Assembly (NCBI GenBank): GCA_001898995.1 | Contig: MKVZ01000005.1 | Location: forward strand, 1 to 64,000 | Reading direction: 5' to 3' | Source of the DNA: Rhizobiales bacterium 63-22 | GTDB lineage: Bacteria > Pseudomonadota > Alphaproteobacteria > Rhizobiales > Rhizobiaceae | DNA: 64,000 nucleotides | In this document: positions 29,869 to 37,764 of the stretch, piece after piece | Layout: every line of letters begins with the position of its first letter | How positions within the stretch are numbered: the stretch's first letter is position 1 | Made by a program: the position numbers and the translations under genes | Notes under the pieces: generated by a model | The model's database searches: none | What the model saw: the letters and a program-made list of their open reading frames with translations, nothing else | What the model was told of the DNA's origin: nothing

Positions 29869-30645
29869 CTACTGCTTGATCTCGAAGGTGATGTTGACGT
29901 TGACGTTATAACTGTTTTCACCTGCGGCGACGGGAACCGAGTCCTGCGGTGCCGCGGCAAGCGCCTTGAACTGCGCGCGCGCAATCGGCATGGGCGGATG
30001 GCTCTCCTCGCTGATCTCGATGACCCGGCCAAGGCCCACGCCCGCCGAATCGGCCAGCGTTTTGGCCTTGTTGATGGCATCGGCGACGGCGCGCCTGCGG
30101 GCTTCGTTGATGATGGCGGCGGGATCGTCATTGATGAAAGTCAGGTTGCCGCCCTGATTGACGCCGAGCGTGACCGATTGGTCGAGCACATCGCCCACCT
30201 TGCTGAGGTCGCGCACGCGCACGGTCAGGCTGTTTGACACCGAATAGCCCGTGATGCTCGGTGCCTTGAGGCCGTTCTTCTCGTTGGGATAGACATATTG
30301 CGGCTGGATGACGATGCTGCCGGTCTGGAGATCGCGGTCCGCTATGCCAGACTTCTTCATGGCGTCCAGCACTTTCGACATGGCATCGTTATTGGCCGTC
30401 AGGGCTTCGCGCGCGGTCTTGGCGTCACGCAGGACGGTGAGGTCGAGAATGGCCGTGTCGGGTGCAGCGGTCGCCTTGCCCTCGCCGGTCACGACAATGC
30501 GCGCGGGGTGCTTCGACATATCCGACATGGAGGCCTCCTGTGCGGCGGCGGGCAGGGCCATCGCGCCCGCGAATATGCCAGCGAGCATGATTGCCGAAAA
30601 AGAGGCCGCGAGAAATGTGATCGCTCGGTGATTCATGCGGTTCAT
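29869..30645 (-). CDS. bp26: SIMPL-domain periplasmic protein BP26/Omp28
   Basis: 258 residues: a signal peptide ([20 protein letters not shown], cleavage near AAA-QEA) and a full SIMPL (DUF541) domain. Many stretches match the Brucella immunodominant antigen BP26 as I recall it: [56 protein letters not shown] and the C-terminal [22 protein letters not shown]26 forms a hollow multimeric barrel in the periplasm; its job is unclear. Substitutions are scattered throughout, so the host is related to but distinct from Brucella. The start at 30645 ([11 protein letters not shown]) could be the second Met. Confidence 0.92.
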   Translation of the reverse strand: MNRMNHRAITFLAASFSAIMLAGIFAGAMALPAAAQEASMSDMSKHPARIVVTGEGKATAAPDTAILDLTVLRDAKTAREALTANNDAMSKVLDAMKKSGIADRDLQTGSIVIQPQYVYPNEKNGLKAPSITGYSVSNSLTVRVRDLSKVGDVLDQSVTLGVNQGGNLTFINDDPAAIINEARRRAVADAINKAKTLADSAGVGLGRVIEISEESHPPMPIARAQFKALAAAPQDSVPVAAGENSYNVNVNITFEIKQ

Positions 30646-30837
30646 ATCGTCTCCTGTCGTGCATGTTAAGGCCGTTGATTTTCCCGCTTTTTGCCAAGAT
30701 TACAACCTATGGCTTTATTGCAAAGAAACCGCCTTCCATAATTGTATTTATCGCAGCCGAATATGTGTTCAATGGGGCGGCTCGCCGATTTGACCGCTTG
30801 TATCCCGCCTTTCTTTGAGGTAGGGCAGGGGCGCGTG

Positions 30838-30914
30838 GGGCCTGTAGCTCAATTGGTTAGAGCCGGCGGCTCATAACCGCTTGGTTGGGGGTTCGAGTCC
30901 CTCCGGGCCCACCA
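30838..30914 (+). tRNA. tRNA with CAT anticodon, probably tRNA-Ile2 (lysidine type)
   Basis: 77 nt including encoded CCA. Acceptor GGGCCTG pairs with CGGGCCC (one G-U); D stem GCTC/GAGC; anticodon stem GGCGG/CCGCT around loop CTCATAA (anticodon 30872-30874); T arm GGGGG TTCGAGT CCCTC. CAT can belong to elongator Met, initiator Met or Ile2. The initiator is excluded because G1-C72 is a normal pair. The variable-region context CTTGGT resembles Ile2 rather than Met. The 3' A touches the stop codon of the converging hydrolase gene. Confidence 0.93.
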
Positions 30915-31982
30915 TCACAATCCCAGAAACTTGAATGGCTTGCTTTCCCGGAACCGGTCGTTGACCATGCCGGAGTAGATATTGGTCTGATTGGGACCGA
31001 GATCCAGTTTCATTACCTTGCCGGTTTCAGCCGAGAAGTCGATCTTCTTCAGATCGACCCAGAAGATATTCGGGGTCAGCGCGGATTCGAAGAAATAGAG
31101 CTTGCGCTTATGGTCCGCCACCGTGCGCCAGCGGGTGGAGGAAATGTTGGGCTGGTCCGGTGTCGTGATGCCGAAAGGCACCGAGACGTTGCGAATCACG
31201 CTGAAAACGCTGGCGATGGTTTCCGTCGGGCTCTCGTTTTTCGGAATGGCGTTGACGTAGAAGGATGCGCGCGCGAAGCGGTCGGCGGCACGGTTGGTGC
31301 CGGGCAGCATGACCGTGCCGCCAATCTCCTTCCAGTATTCGTTGAGCGCGAGCTGTTTGGAGAAAATCGGGGAATTGGTCATCACCTGATATTGCCGGCC
31401 ATGATGGATGACCTGTTTGCCGTCGATATATTCGATGATGGCGCTGTCGCCGCTGGCATCCGACATTGCCAGATGCAGCGTGGCGAGCCGCTTCTCGCCG
31501 GGCACGTTGTCGGTGACGATGGTGAAGGGATTGGCGCGCAGCGCCTTCACCGCCTCATCGACGGTGGCGAAGTTGTCGAGGACATATTGCGCCCAGGCGG
31601 CGATGGTCAGGCCGGGCGTGGTGCCGTCATATTTCGGATATTCGGATTCCACCAGCCACAGCACGCTGGCCGAGAGTCCCGCCTCGTTGAGGCCGTCCGT
31701 GGTCGAGATATCATAACCCGAGGCGATGACGCTGCCAAAGCGCGACCGCCAGTGGAAGGAATTCTTTCCGGCCTCGCCGGAGCGCTGCATCCCGCGCGGG
31801 AAAATCCATAGATTCGTCCCGACATCGGTTTTCCAGTCCATGGAGCGCGCCGTAACGACCTGACCGTCCGCACCGTCATAGACGATGCGCGTGCAGGCTT
31901 GTGCGACCGGCGCGACAACCACGCCACCCGCCGCCAGCATCGCTGCGCAGAAGGCAGCCAGAGAGCGTCTCAATACCTGCAT
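30915..31982 (-). CDS. Choloylglycine hydrolase family protein (Ntn hydrolase), copy A
   Basis: About 355 residues. The signal peptide (RRSLAAFCAAMLAAGGVVVA) ends at AQA, exposing Cys as the mature N-terminal nucleophile (CTRIVYDGADGQ). This is the expected arrangement for exported members of the choloylglycine/penicillin V acylase (linear amide C-N hydrolase) family. The conserved ARSMDWKTD and DGLNEAGLSASVLW are present. Brucella has an exported bile-salt hydrolase of this family linked to virulence; substrate specificity here is not established. I start at the ATG ending at 31982, after GGGGGA. The stop codon directly abuts the tRNA 3' end. Confidence 0.87.
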   Translation of the reverse strand: MQVLRRSLAAFCAAMLAAGGVVVAPVAQACTRIVYDGADGQVVTARSMDWKTDVGTNLWIFPRGMQRSGEAGKNSFHWRSRFGSVIASGYDISTTDGLNEAGLSASVLWLVESEYPKYDGTTPGLTIAAWAQYVLDNFATVDEAVKALRANPFTIVTDNVPGEKRLATLHLAMSDASGDSAIIEYIDGKQVIHHGRQYQVMTNSPIFSKQLALNEYWKEIGGTVMLPGTNRAADRFARASFYVNAIPKNESPTETIASVFSVIRNVSVPFGITTPDQPNISSTRWRTVADHKRKLYFFESALTPNIFWVDLKKIDFSAETGKVMKLDLGPNQTNIYSGMVNDRFRESKPFKFLGL

Positions 31983-32158
31983 ATCGCATCCCCCTGTCAT
32001 GACGGCGCGGGCAGATTCCCTGTCGCCACGGGGATTTCTGTCTGCGCGTCCGCCACAATATATAGGGATAGGCCAGGGAAGAAAAGTACGCGCTACCGAT
32101 GGAGCTTTCGCGTCATTCCGGGGAGAATCTACGCGGGATGGGATTTCGGCCGGTCCCG

Positions 32159-32971
32159 TCAGAACACGATGGAGAAGCCGACCACCGGGCCATGCTGCGT
32201 CACCTTCCAGTTGAAGCGGCTGAAGGCGTCATCGTCGCGATAGTCCTGATAGAGCGCGCGGTAGCCGACGCGGAAGATCGTCGGCACATTGAGCACATAT
32301 GTGCGATAGCCGAGATAGATTTGCCCGTTGGCACTCAGCCGCGTGCCGGCACCGAAGCCGCCGACATCGGCTTCCGCCGCGAGATTCCAGCGGTCGCTGA
32401 TGTCGTAAAGCAGGCGGGTGCCGACGAAGGGATCGGTCCATTCGGCCTTTTCGGTGCGGCTGAAGGGGCCGACCGAGAGGCCGGCTTTCAACTGTGTCCA
32501 GCGCAGGCCCGCGGTCGGCTCGATGGCAAAGACGCGTTGGTTGCCGAACAGGGTCGTGCCCTCCAGCGGCTTTTCATAAACGCGGTAGAAAACACCGCCG
32601 GCAAGCGTGGTGGAGGTGATATCGAGACCGAGTTCGTGGGCGCGGATGTTCTCGTCCTGGCTGGTCTTGGTGTATTGCCCGTCGAAATAGGCGCCGAAGG
32701 TGCCGTTCGTCACCTCGATATTGCCCATGGCACTCATGTCGAGATGGCGGAAAATGTCGTGGAATGGCACGTCCACATCGGTCGAGCGGCCGAAAAGCCC
32801 GGCGCTGCCGGTCAGCGAAGCGCCCCAGACATAAGGGCTGAAGATCACGCGCCAGCGAGCCTGATCCTGCATCTGCGGGGCGGGTGGAGCCTCCGCCGAC
32901 ACGGCATCGGCCGCCGCGGCTGCGTTCGCGGCGAGAATCAGGAAGGAGGAGGCGAGCAGAAACCGGCGCAA
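32159..32971 (-). CDS. Predicted outer-membrane or periplasmic protein, function unknown
   Basis: About 270 residues with a signal peptide (RRFLLASSFLILAANAAAAA). The mature protein has alternating strand-like segments (WRVIFSPYVWGASLTGSAG, GVFYRVYEKPLEGTTL, LLYDISDRWNLAAEADVGGF), many aromatic residues, and ends VVGFSIVF with the terminal Phe typical of outer-membrane beta barrels. No specific family recognised. I favour the TTG ending at 32971, which has GGAAAG upstream and begins the signal peptide. The frame runs on to an ATG ending at 33070, but that ATG lacks a Shine-Dalgarno sequence and would add 33 odd residues. It sits between two choloylglycine-hydrolase paralogues. Confidence 0.7.
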   Translation of the reverse strand: MRRFLLASSFLILAANAAAAADAVSAEAPPAPQMQDQARWRVIFSPYVWGASLTGSAGLFGRSTDVDVPFHDIFRHLDMSAMGNIEVTNGTFGAYFDGQYTKTSQDENIRAHELGLDITSTTLAGGVFYRVYEKPLEGTTLFGNQRVFAIEPTAGLRWTQLKAGLSVGPFSRTEKAEWTDPFVGTRLLYDISDRWNLAAEADVGGFGAGTRLSANGQIYLGYRTYVLNVPTIFRVGYRALYQDYRDDDAFSRFNWKVTQHGPVVGFSIVF

Positions 32972-33068
32972 GGCCGCTTTCCGGAAACCGTCATGCTCTT
33001 TGTGTAAAACCGGGGCTGCCACTGATCTGTCCCTCCAGCGCCAACAAATGGAAAAATATGATGGAAAC

Positions 33069-33085
33069 ATAGTCTGTCAGACTAT
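33069..33085. promoter_or_regulatory. 17-bp palindrome, candidate operator
   Basis: ATAGTCTG-T-CAGACTAT, a perfect 8-bp dyad around one base, lies in the gap between the outer-membrane-type gene (minus) and hydrolase copy B (plus). Size and symmetry fit a TetR- or GntR-type site. No regulator gene is adjacent. Confidence 0.55.
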
Positions 33086-33293
33086 CAATATGTTAAGTAT
33101 AGGTCCGAATAAACAGAAAAGCTCAGTTATGCAAGGATATTTTCCGTTTACCCTGCTTTTCCCGCATATCTCTATTGACCGCGATACCTGACGGCGTGTA
33201 TTGCGGGCAATATTAGCGGATGCAAATTTATATCCTGCGCGATTTTTGGACAGTTACACAATCGATATTCTCTAAATTAGTGAGGCATAGCAA

Positions 33294-34403
33294 ATGAAAA
33301 CATCCATCTGGCAGTCGTCACGGCGCCTGTTCGCGCGTCGCGCGGCAGCGGTTCTGGTCGCGGCGGGAATGGTCCTGCCGCAGGCGGCGCAAGCCTGCAC
33401 GAGTTTCGTCATCCCGACATCGGATGGCGGCTTCATCTCCGGCCGCACCATGGAATTCGCGTTCGAGATCGATTCGGACCTGATCGTCATTCCGCGCAAT
33501 TACAGCCTCAAGGCCAGCGCTCCGGGCGGGCGGGAGGGGAAGAAATGGCGGGCGAAATACGCCGCCATCGGCATGAACGCCTTCGGTCTTCCCGCGCTGG
33601 TGGACGGTCTCAACGAGAAGGGCCTGAGCGGCGGCATTCTCTATTTCCCCGGCTATGCGGGTTATACCGATCCGGCGAAGGTGAAACTGGAAAACGCGCT
33701 TTCGCCGTGGGACTTCCTGAGCTGGGCGCTCACCAGCTTCTCCACCGTGGAGGAAGTAAAACAGGCGATCAAATCGATCTCCGTGATCGACGTGAAGCAG
33801 GCCGACATGGGTTTCGTGCCGCCTGTCCATTACACGCTGCACGACGCCACCGGGGCTTCCATCGTGGTGGAGCCGATAGACGGCAAGCTCAAGGTCTATG
33901 ACAATCCCGTCGGGGTGATGACCAATGCGCCGTCCTTCGACTGGCATCTCACCAATCTGCGCAACTATGTGAAGCTGACGCCGGACAACGTGCCGCCGCT
34001 GAAGATCGGCGACATGAGTTTCGCGCCGTTCGGCGGCGGTTCCGGCATGCTGGGCGTGCCGGGCGACACCACGCCGCCGTCACGCTTCATCCGCGCCACA
34101 GCCTTCGCGCTGTCGGCCAAGCCGGTGCCGAGCGGGCCGGAAAGCGTGCGGCTGGCCGAGCACATCGTCAACAATTTCGACATTCCGAAGGGCTGGCTGC
34201 GCGATCCCAAGACGCCGCTCGAATATACGCAGTGGTCCACCATCGCCGACATGAAGAACGAGGTCTATTATATCAAGACCTACGACAATCCGGTGCTGCG
34301 CGGTATCGCCTTCGAGGATATCGACCCGGCTGCGAAGCAATTGGTGACGATAAAGCTGCAGCATGATGTAGACCCGCCGTCGCTGATCGAAGAAAAACCG
34401 TGA
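33294..34403 (+). CDS. Choloylglycine hydrolase family protein (Ntn hydrolase), copy B
   Basis: 369 residues. A twin-Arg-containing basic N-terminus (RRLFARRAAAVLVAAG) and hydrophobic core end at AQA, leaving Cys as mature residue 1 (CTSFVIPTSDGGFISGRTME). The family elements ARTME-like RTMEFAFE, DGLNEKGLSGGILYFPG and VMTNAPSFDWHLTNL (the conserved Asn) are present. The protein is paralogous to copy A but only moderately similar. Copies A and B are probably both exported amidases with different substrates (conjugated bile acids, penicillin V, acyl-homoserine lactones and N-acyl amides are known in the family). It ends in a strong terminator. Confidence 0.88.
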   Translation: MKTSIWQSSRRLFARRAAAVLVAAGMVLPQAAQACTSFVIPTSDGGFISGRTMEFAFEIDSDLIVIPRNYSLKASAPGGREGKKWRAKYAAIGMNAFGLPALVDGLNEKGLSGGILYFPGYAGYTDPAKVKLENALSPWDFLSWALTSFSTVEEVKQAIKSISVIDVKQADMGFVPPVHYTLHDATGASIVVEPIDGKLKVYDNPVGVMTNAPSFDWHLTNLRNYVKLTPDNVPPLKIGDMSFAPFGGGSGMLGVPGDTTPPSRFIRATAFALSAKPVPSGPESVRLAEHIVNNFDIPKGWLRDPKTPLEYTQWSTIADMKNEVYYIKTYDNPVLRGIAFEDIDPAAKQLVTIKLQHDVDPPSLIEEKP

Positions 34404-34431
34404 CGCGGCAGCGCTCGACGTGATCGACGGA

Positions 34432-34456
34432 GGCGGCCCGCCCGGGCCGCCTTTTT
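34432..34456 (+). terminator. Terminator after hydrolase copy B
   Basis: Stem GGCGGCCC / GGGCCGCC with a GCCC loop, then TTTTT. Confidence 0.9.
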
Positions 34457-34494
34457 CGTACGCGCCGTCGCGGCGCTTTTGCCGGAATGCTCTG

Positions 34495-34761
34495 TCAGTG
34501 CCGCACAGCGTGCGTCTTGCTGTCGGCATCCGCGATGAAATCCTCGAACAGCCATGGCTTTCTGGCGATCGTGACGTCAAGTTCACGCGCGTGAAGTTCG
34601 GAACCGGCCTGCCGCATGAGCGCCTCCGCCTGCGATTGCGAGCCGTTTTCGGTCTCATGCAGACGGTGCAGGGCGCGGCGCATCAGCAGTTCCGTCTGAG
34701 AGAAACGGGCGTCGGCGAGGCACTTCTCTATGCGGCGCTGGATTTCGTCTGGCGTCAACAT
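34495..34761 (-). CDS. Small hypothetical protein, helical
   Basis: 88 residues from the ATG ending at 34761 (MLTPDEIQRRIEKCLADARF), which has AGGAGAG eight bases upstream. The protein is highly charged and mostly helical, with regularly spaced Leu (TELLMRRALHRLHE). It ends IARKPWLFEDFIADADSKTH. No family recognised. The good ribosome-binding site and normal codon use argue that it is real. It lies beside repeat copy 6. Confidence 0.55.
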   Translation of the reverse strand: MLTPDEIQRRIEKCLADARFSQTELLMRRALHRLHETENGSQSQAEALMRQAGSELHARELDVTIARKPWLFEDFIADADSKTHAVRH

Positions 34762-34841
34762 GACGGAAACTCTCCTCACTCATCGTCGCACTGGTTTTAT
34801 CGGATCGGGCGGCGCCGGGCATTGCGGCATACCGTCCGACA

Positions 34842-34975
34842 TCAGAGCGCTTTCCGATCTGGCCGATCCGGCCGATCCGGTTGAATCAGATCGGCACTCT
34901 AGCAAATTTTTCTGCCGCATTTATGCGACGCCAGAATGTTTCCATTCGGCTACAAAATTCTTCAGGCCGTTCAGT
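34842..34975. repeat. Mosaic palindromic repeat, copy 6 (composite)
   Basis: GAGCGCTTTCCGATCTGG with the tandem units CCGATCTGG, CCGATCCGG, CCGATCCGG, then AATCAGATCGGCACTC. A second module follows (GCATTTATGCGACGCCAGAA...TTCGGCTACAAAATTCT) that recurs at about 44430. It fills most of the 325-bp gap before the DUF475 gene. Confidence 0.72.
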
Positions 34976-35086
34976 GCATGTTTTCACGCGACAATTCGCC
35001 GGGAACGAAATTTTGCCATTATTTCCCTTGTTTGCGCCTGCCCCGCTTCTTACATGCGGCAAAACGAACCAACCCGACGGACAGCA

Positions 35087-36154
35087 ATGGCCACCCTGCG
35101 ATATTTCATCTGGCCTATGGCCTTCACCGTGCTGGGTCTTGCAGGCGCGGTATGGCTTGGCTACGGGATGACCGGCACCGTCGGGGGGATGGTTTCGATT
35201 TTCATCATCTGCGCCGTGCTCGGCGTGCTCGAGATTTCGCTCTCCTTCGACAATGCCATCGTCAACGCGCGCATCCTGCGTGACATGTCGCCGAAATGGC
35301 AGCACCGTTTCCTGACATGGGGCATCATCATCGCCGTCTTCGGCATGCGCATCGTCTTTCCGCTCGCCATCGTGGCGGTGGCGACATGGACCGATCCACT
35401 GTCGGCGCTCAAGCTCGCCATCTGGCGGCCGAACGACTACGCGCATGTAATCGCGGAGGCGCACACCGGCATCGCGGCCTTTGGCGGCACGTTCCTGCTG
35501 ATGGTCGGCATGAAATATTTCTTCGACGTCGAGAAGGACGTGCACTGGATCAGGGCCATCGAAAGCCGCATGTCGAAATTCGCCTCCATTCAAGGGGTGG
35601 AGATCGGCATCGCCATCGCGCTCATCATCTTCTTCTCTTATCAGCTCGACGCGGTGCATTCGCACACGTTCCTCATCGCCGCGCTGTTCGGCCTGCTCGC
35701 CTTCCTTGGCGTCGAGGGCATCGGCGAGGTGCTCGACGCCACGCAGGAGCAGATGGACATGGTGCATCGCGGCGGGCTGGGCGCCTTCATCTATCTGGAA
35801 GTGCTCGACGCCAGCTTCTCCTTCGACGGGGTGATCGGCGCCTTCGCGCTGACGGCCAATCTGTTCGTTATTGCCATCGGGCTCGGCATCGGCGCGTTCT
35901 ACGTGCGCGCGCTCACCCTCATGCTGGTGGAGAAACGTACGCTCGGTCAATACCGCTATCTGGAGCATGGCGCCTTCTATGCCATCCTCGTTCTGGCCGT
36001 CATCATGTATGTGCAGACGCTGATGCACATCCCCGAAGTCGTCACCGGCCTCATCGGCGCGGCGCTGATCGGCCTCTCCTTCCTGTCCTCGCTGCGCTAC
36101 AACCGCCTCAATCCGCACTGGCAGGAAAAGCACGAGCAGGTGATCGGCAACTGA
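35087..36154 (+). CDS. DUF475 / TerC-superfamily membrane protein
   Basis: A 355-residue integral membrane protein with about nine helices. DUF475 belongs to the TerC/LysE-like fold group linked with metal (Mn or tellurite) handling. The conserved acidic membrane motifs are present: LEISLSFDNAIVNARIL in helix 2 and LEVLDASFSFDGVIGAFALT in the second half, the paired FDNA/FDGV signature. ATG 35087 (MATLRYFIWPM) is preferred; an ATG at 35054 would add 11 residues (MRQNEPTRRTA). Cargo unknown. Confidence 0.87.
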   Translation: MATLRYFIWPMAFTVLGLAGAVWLGYGMTGTVGGMVSIFIICAVLGVLEISLSFDNAIVNARILRDMSPKWQHRFLTWGIIIAVFGMRIVFPLAIVAVATWTDPLSALKLAIWRPNDYAHVIAEAHTGIAAFGGTFLLMVGMKYFFDVEKDVHWIRAIESRMSKFASIQGVEIGIAIALIIFFSYQLDAVHSHTFLIAALFGLLAFLGVEGIGEVLDATQEQMDMVHRGGLGAFIYLEVLDASFSFDGVIGAFALTANLFVIAIGLGIGAFYVRALTLMLVEKRTLGQYRYLEHGAFYAILVLAVIMYVQTLMHIPEVVTGLIGAALIGLSFLSSLRYNRLNPHWQEKHEQVIGN

Positions 36155-36769
36155 TCAGTCCCGTTCGATCTGCTGTGCTATCCATGCCTGCGCCATGGCG
36201 TCCCGGCTCGCGATTTCGGCCTCTCCGCGCCGCAGGCGATCGAGCGTCAGCGCGCGGAAGTCCCCGATCCCCATCGTCGCGAAAATATAGCGCAGATAGG
36301 GAACCAGATAATCGTGCTGCGCCCCATTGCCGGCCAGCGGGCCGCCGCTGGCGACGATGGCGAAGACGGGCCGGTCGCGCAGGAGCCCGATCTTGCCCTG
36401 CGGCGTGCTGCGAAAGGTTCGCTCCGGACGCACGACATGGTCGATCCAGAGTTTCAGCGACGCCGGCACGGTGAAATTGTGCATCGGTGTGTCGATGACC
36501 ACGATTGCCGCCTGTTCGAGTTCGGCGATCAGCCGCTCGGACACAAGCAGCGCGGTGCGGTGGGATGCCGTGCGTGCGCTTTCCGGCATGAGGCTCGCCT
36601 CGGCGAACGCAGCCGCGAGCGGGGGCAGGGGTGAAGCCGCCAGATCCCTTTCGATCCGCGCGAGATCGAGCGCTGCGCATAGACCTTCCGCGAGGCGCGA
36701 TCCGTATTTCCGGCTATTGGACGCTTCTCCGCGCGGGCTGGCGGCGATATGCAGCAGGGTTCCCGCCAT
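36155..36769 (-). CDS. azoR: FMN-dependent NADH-azoreductase / quinone reductase
   Basis: A 204-residue flavodoxin-like AzoR protein, which uses NAD(P)H and FMN to reduce quinones or azo compounds by two electrons, in effect a quinone/electrophile detoxifier. The phosphate-binding opening is LLHIAASPRGEASNSRKYG; the FMN-contact loop is PMHNFTVPASLKLWIDHVV; the second is VASGGPLAGNG. It is the last gene of a three-gene minus-strand operon; the preceding GNAT stop is 3 bp from its start codon. The operon is divergent from a MarR regulator, a frequent arrangement for quinone/hypochlorite-responsive genes. Confidence 0.88.
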   Translation of the reverse strand: MAGTLLHIAASPRGEASNSRKYGSRLAEGLCAALDLARIERDLAASPLPPLAAAFAEASLMPESARTASHRTALLVSERLIAELEQAAIVVIDTPMHNFTVPASLKLWIDHVVRPERTFRSTPQGKIGLLRDRPVFAIVASGGPLAGNGAQHDYLVPYLRYIFATMGIGDFRALTLDRLRRGEAEIASRDAMAQAWIAQQIERD

Positions 36770-36772
36770 GGA

Positions 36773-37219
36773 TCACGCTGCGCCCCGGTCGAGCATGAAC
36801 CGGAATGCGGTCAACGCGAAACCTTCCCGGTAATAGAAACGCTGGCCGAGCACATTGCCCGTCGGCGTGTCGAGCAGGATTTTCCTGCACGAAAGCCGGG
36901 CGGCTTCCTGCTTGAGGGCGTCCATGATGGCCTTGCCGTGACCGGCGCGGCGGCGGCCGGTCCGCGTCACCAGATCGTCGACATAAAGATGAAGCCCGTG
37001 CACGAGGATTTCCTGCACGCGGAAGCCGGCGAGCGCGACAGGCTCGCCATTCTCCCACAGGACCAGCAGGCGATAGCCTGCCGCTTCCTGCCGCCGCCAG
37101 CGGTCGACGAAGTCGTCTTCAGAGACGAGATGCGGCCGCAGTTCCCGCATCAGGGGAAAGCAGGCGCGTACCTCGTCTTCCGCGCCGGGCGGGATCAGCC
37201 TCGGTTCGTCGCGCATCAT
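36773..37219 (-). CDS. GNAT-family N-acetyltransferase
   Basis: 148 residues from the ATGATG ending at 37219 (MMRDEPRLIPPGAEDEV). The acetyl-CoA site is DDLVTRTGRRRAGHGKAIMD (R-x-x-G-x-G/A pattern, GRRRAGHGKA), preceded by the strand HGLHLYVDDLV and followed by the conserved NVLGQRFYYREGFALTAF. The start overlaps the stop of the AhpD-like gene (TGA 37216-37218), so translation is coupled. Substrate unknown; the operon context suggests a part in handling reactive or toxic compounds. Confidence 0.87.
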   Translation of the reverse strand: MMRDEPRLIPPGAEDEVRACFPLMRELRPHLVSEDDFVDRWRRQEAAGYRLLVLWENGEPVALAGFRVQEILVHGLHLYVDDLVTRTGRRRAGHGKAIMDALKQEAARLSCRKILLDTPTGNVLGQRFYYREGFALTAFRFMLDRGAA

Positions 37220-37698
37220 TGGCCGCCCTTGTCTTGTCGCGGAATGGGCGGGGCGAAACGCAGCGATGCACCGATGCGGTTCCAGTTGTTGATGAGGCCG
37301 ACGGCGGCGGTCAGGAAAACCGCTTCCTCCTCGGTGAAATGCGTGCGCAGTTCCTGCCATGCCGCGTCGGAAGGCGCGGCATGGGTAAGCTGGGTCAGTT
37401 CCTCGGTCCAGCGAAGCGCGGCGGCCTCGCGCGGCGAAAAGATGCCCGCGTCGTGCCACACCGCCACGAGATCGAGCTTGACCGGATCGACGCCGAGCTT
37501 GCGTGCCGCATTGAGATGATGTTGCAGGCAGAAGGCGCATCCGTTGATCTGCGACGCCCTGATCTTGACCAGTTCCGCCAGATCGTCTGCCAGCCCGGAA
37601 TCGTGAATCGCTTTGCTGACCGCCGCCGTGCCCGCATAGACGGCGGGAGCGATCTTCATATAGGTCTCGAAAGAGACGCGGACGGCCGTGTTCGACAT
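37216..37698 (-). CDS. AhpD-like carboxymuconolactone decarboxylase family protein
   Basis: 160 residues. The CMD/AhpD core contains the redox motif NGCAFCLQHHLNAARKLG (C-x2-C plus the conserved His), and KIRASQINGC precedes it. Such proteins are peroxidase-like thiol enzymes (AhpD type) rather than true decarboxylases. First gene of the operon with a GNAT and azoR, divergent from marR by 66 bp. The whole set reads as a small thiol/electrophile stress module. Electron partner unknown. Confidence 0.88.
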   Translation of the reverse strand: MSNTAVRVSFETYMKIAPAVYAGTAAVSKAIHDSGLADDLAELVKIRASQINGCAFCLQHHLNAARKLGVDPVKLDLVAVWHDAGIFSPREAAALRWTEELTQLTHAAPSDAAWQELRTHFTEEEAVFLTAAVGLINNWNRIGASLRFAPPIPRQDKGGQ

Positions 37699-37729
37699 GA
37701 TTGTGGTCCTTTCATTCCATTTCGTATAT

Positions 37730-37762
37730 TATCAGAGTACGAACAACATATCAGAGTTCTGA
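37730..37762. promoter_or_regulatory. Candidate MarR operator in the divergent gap
   Basis: The 66-bp gap contains two direct copies of TATCAGAGT (37730-37738 and 37749-37757, 19 bp apart). The second sits in an inverted repeat TCAGA-GT-TCTGA (37751-37762) that ends just before the marR ATG. Binding would block both divergent promoters. Confidence 0.55.
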
Positions 37763-37764
37763 CA

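Noticed and set aside
30838..30914. tRNA gene as a phage or island attachment site
   Set aside because: No integrase, no duplicated tRNA 3' fragment and no composition change nearby; the neighbours are ordinary chromosomal genes.
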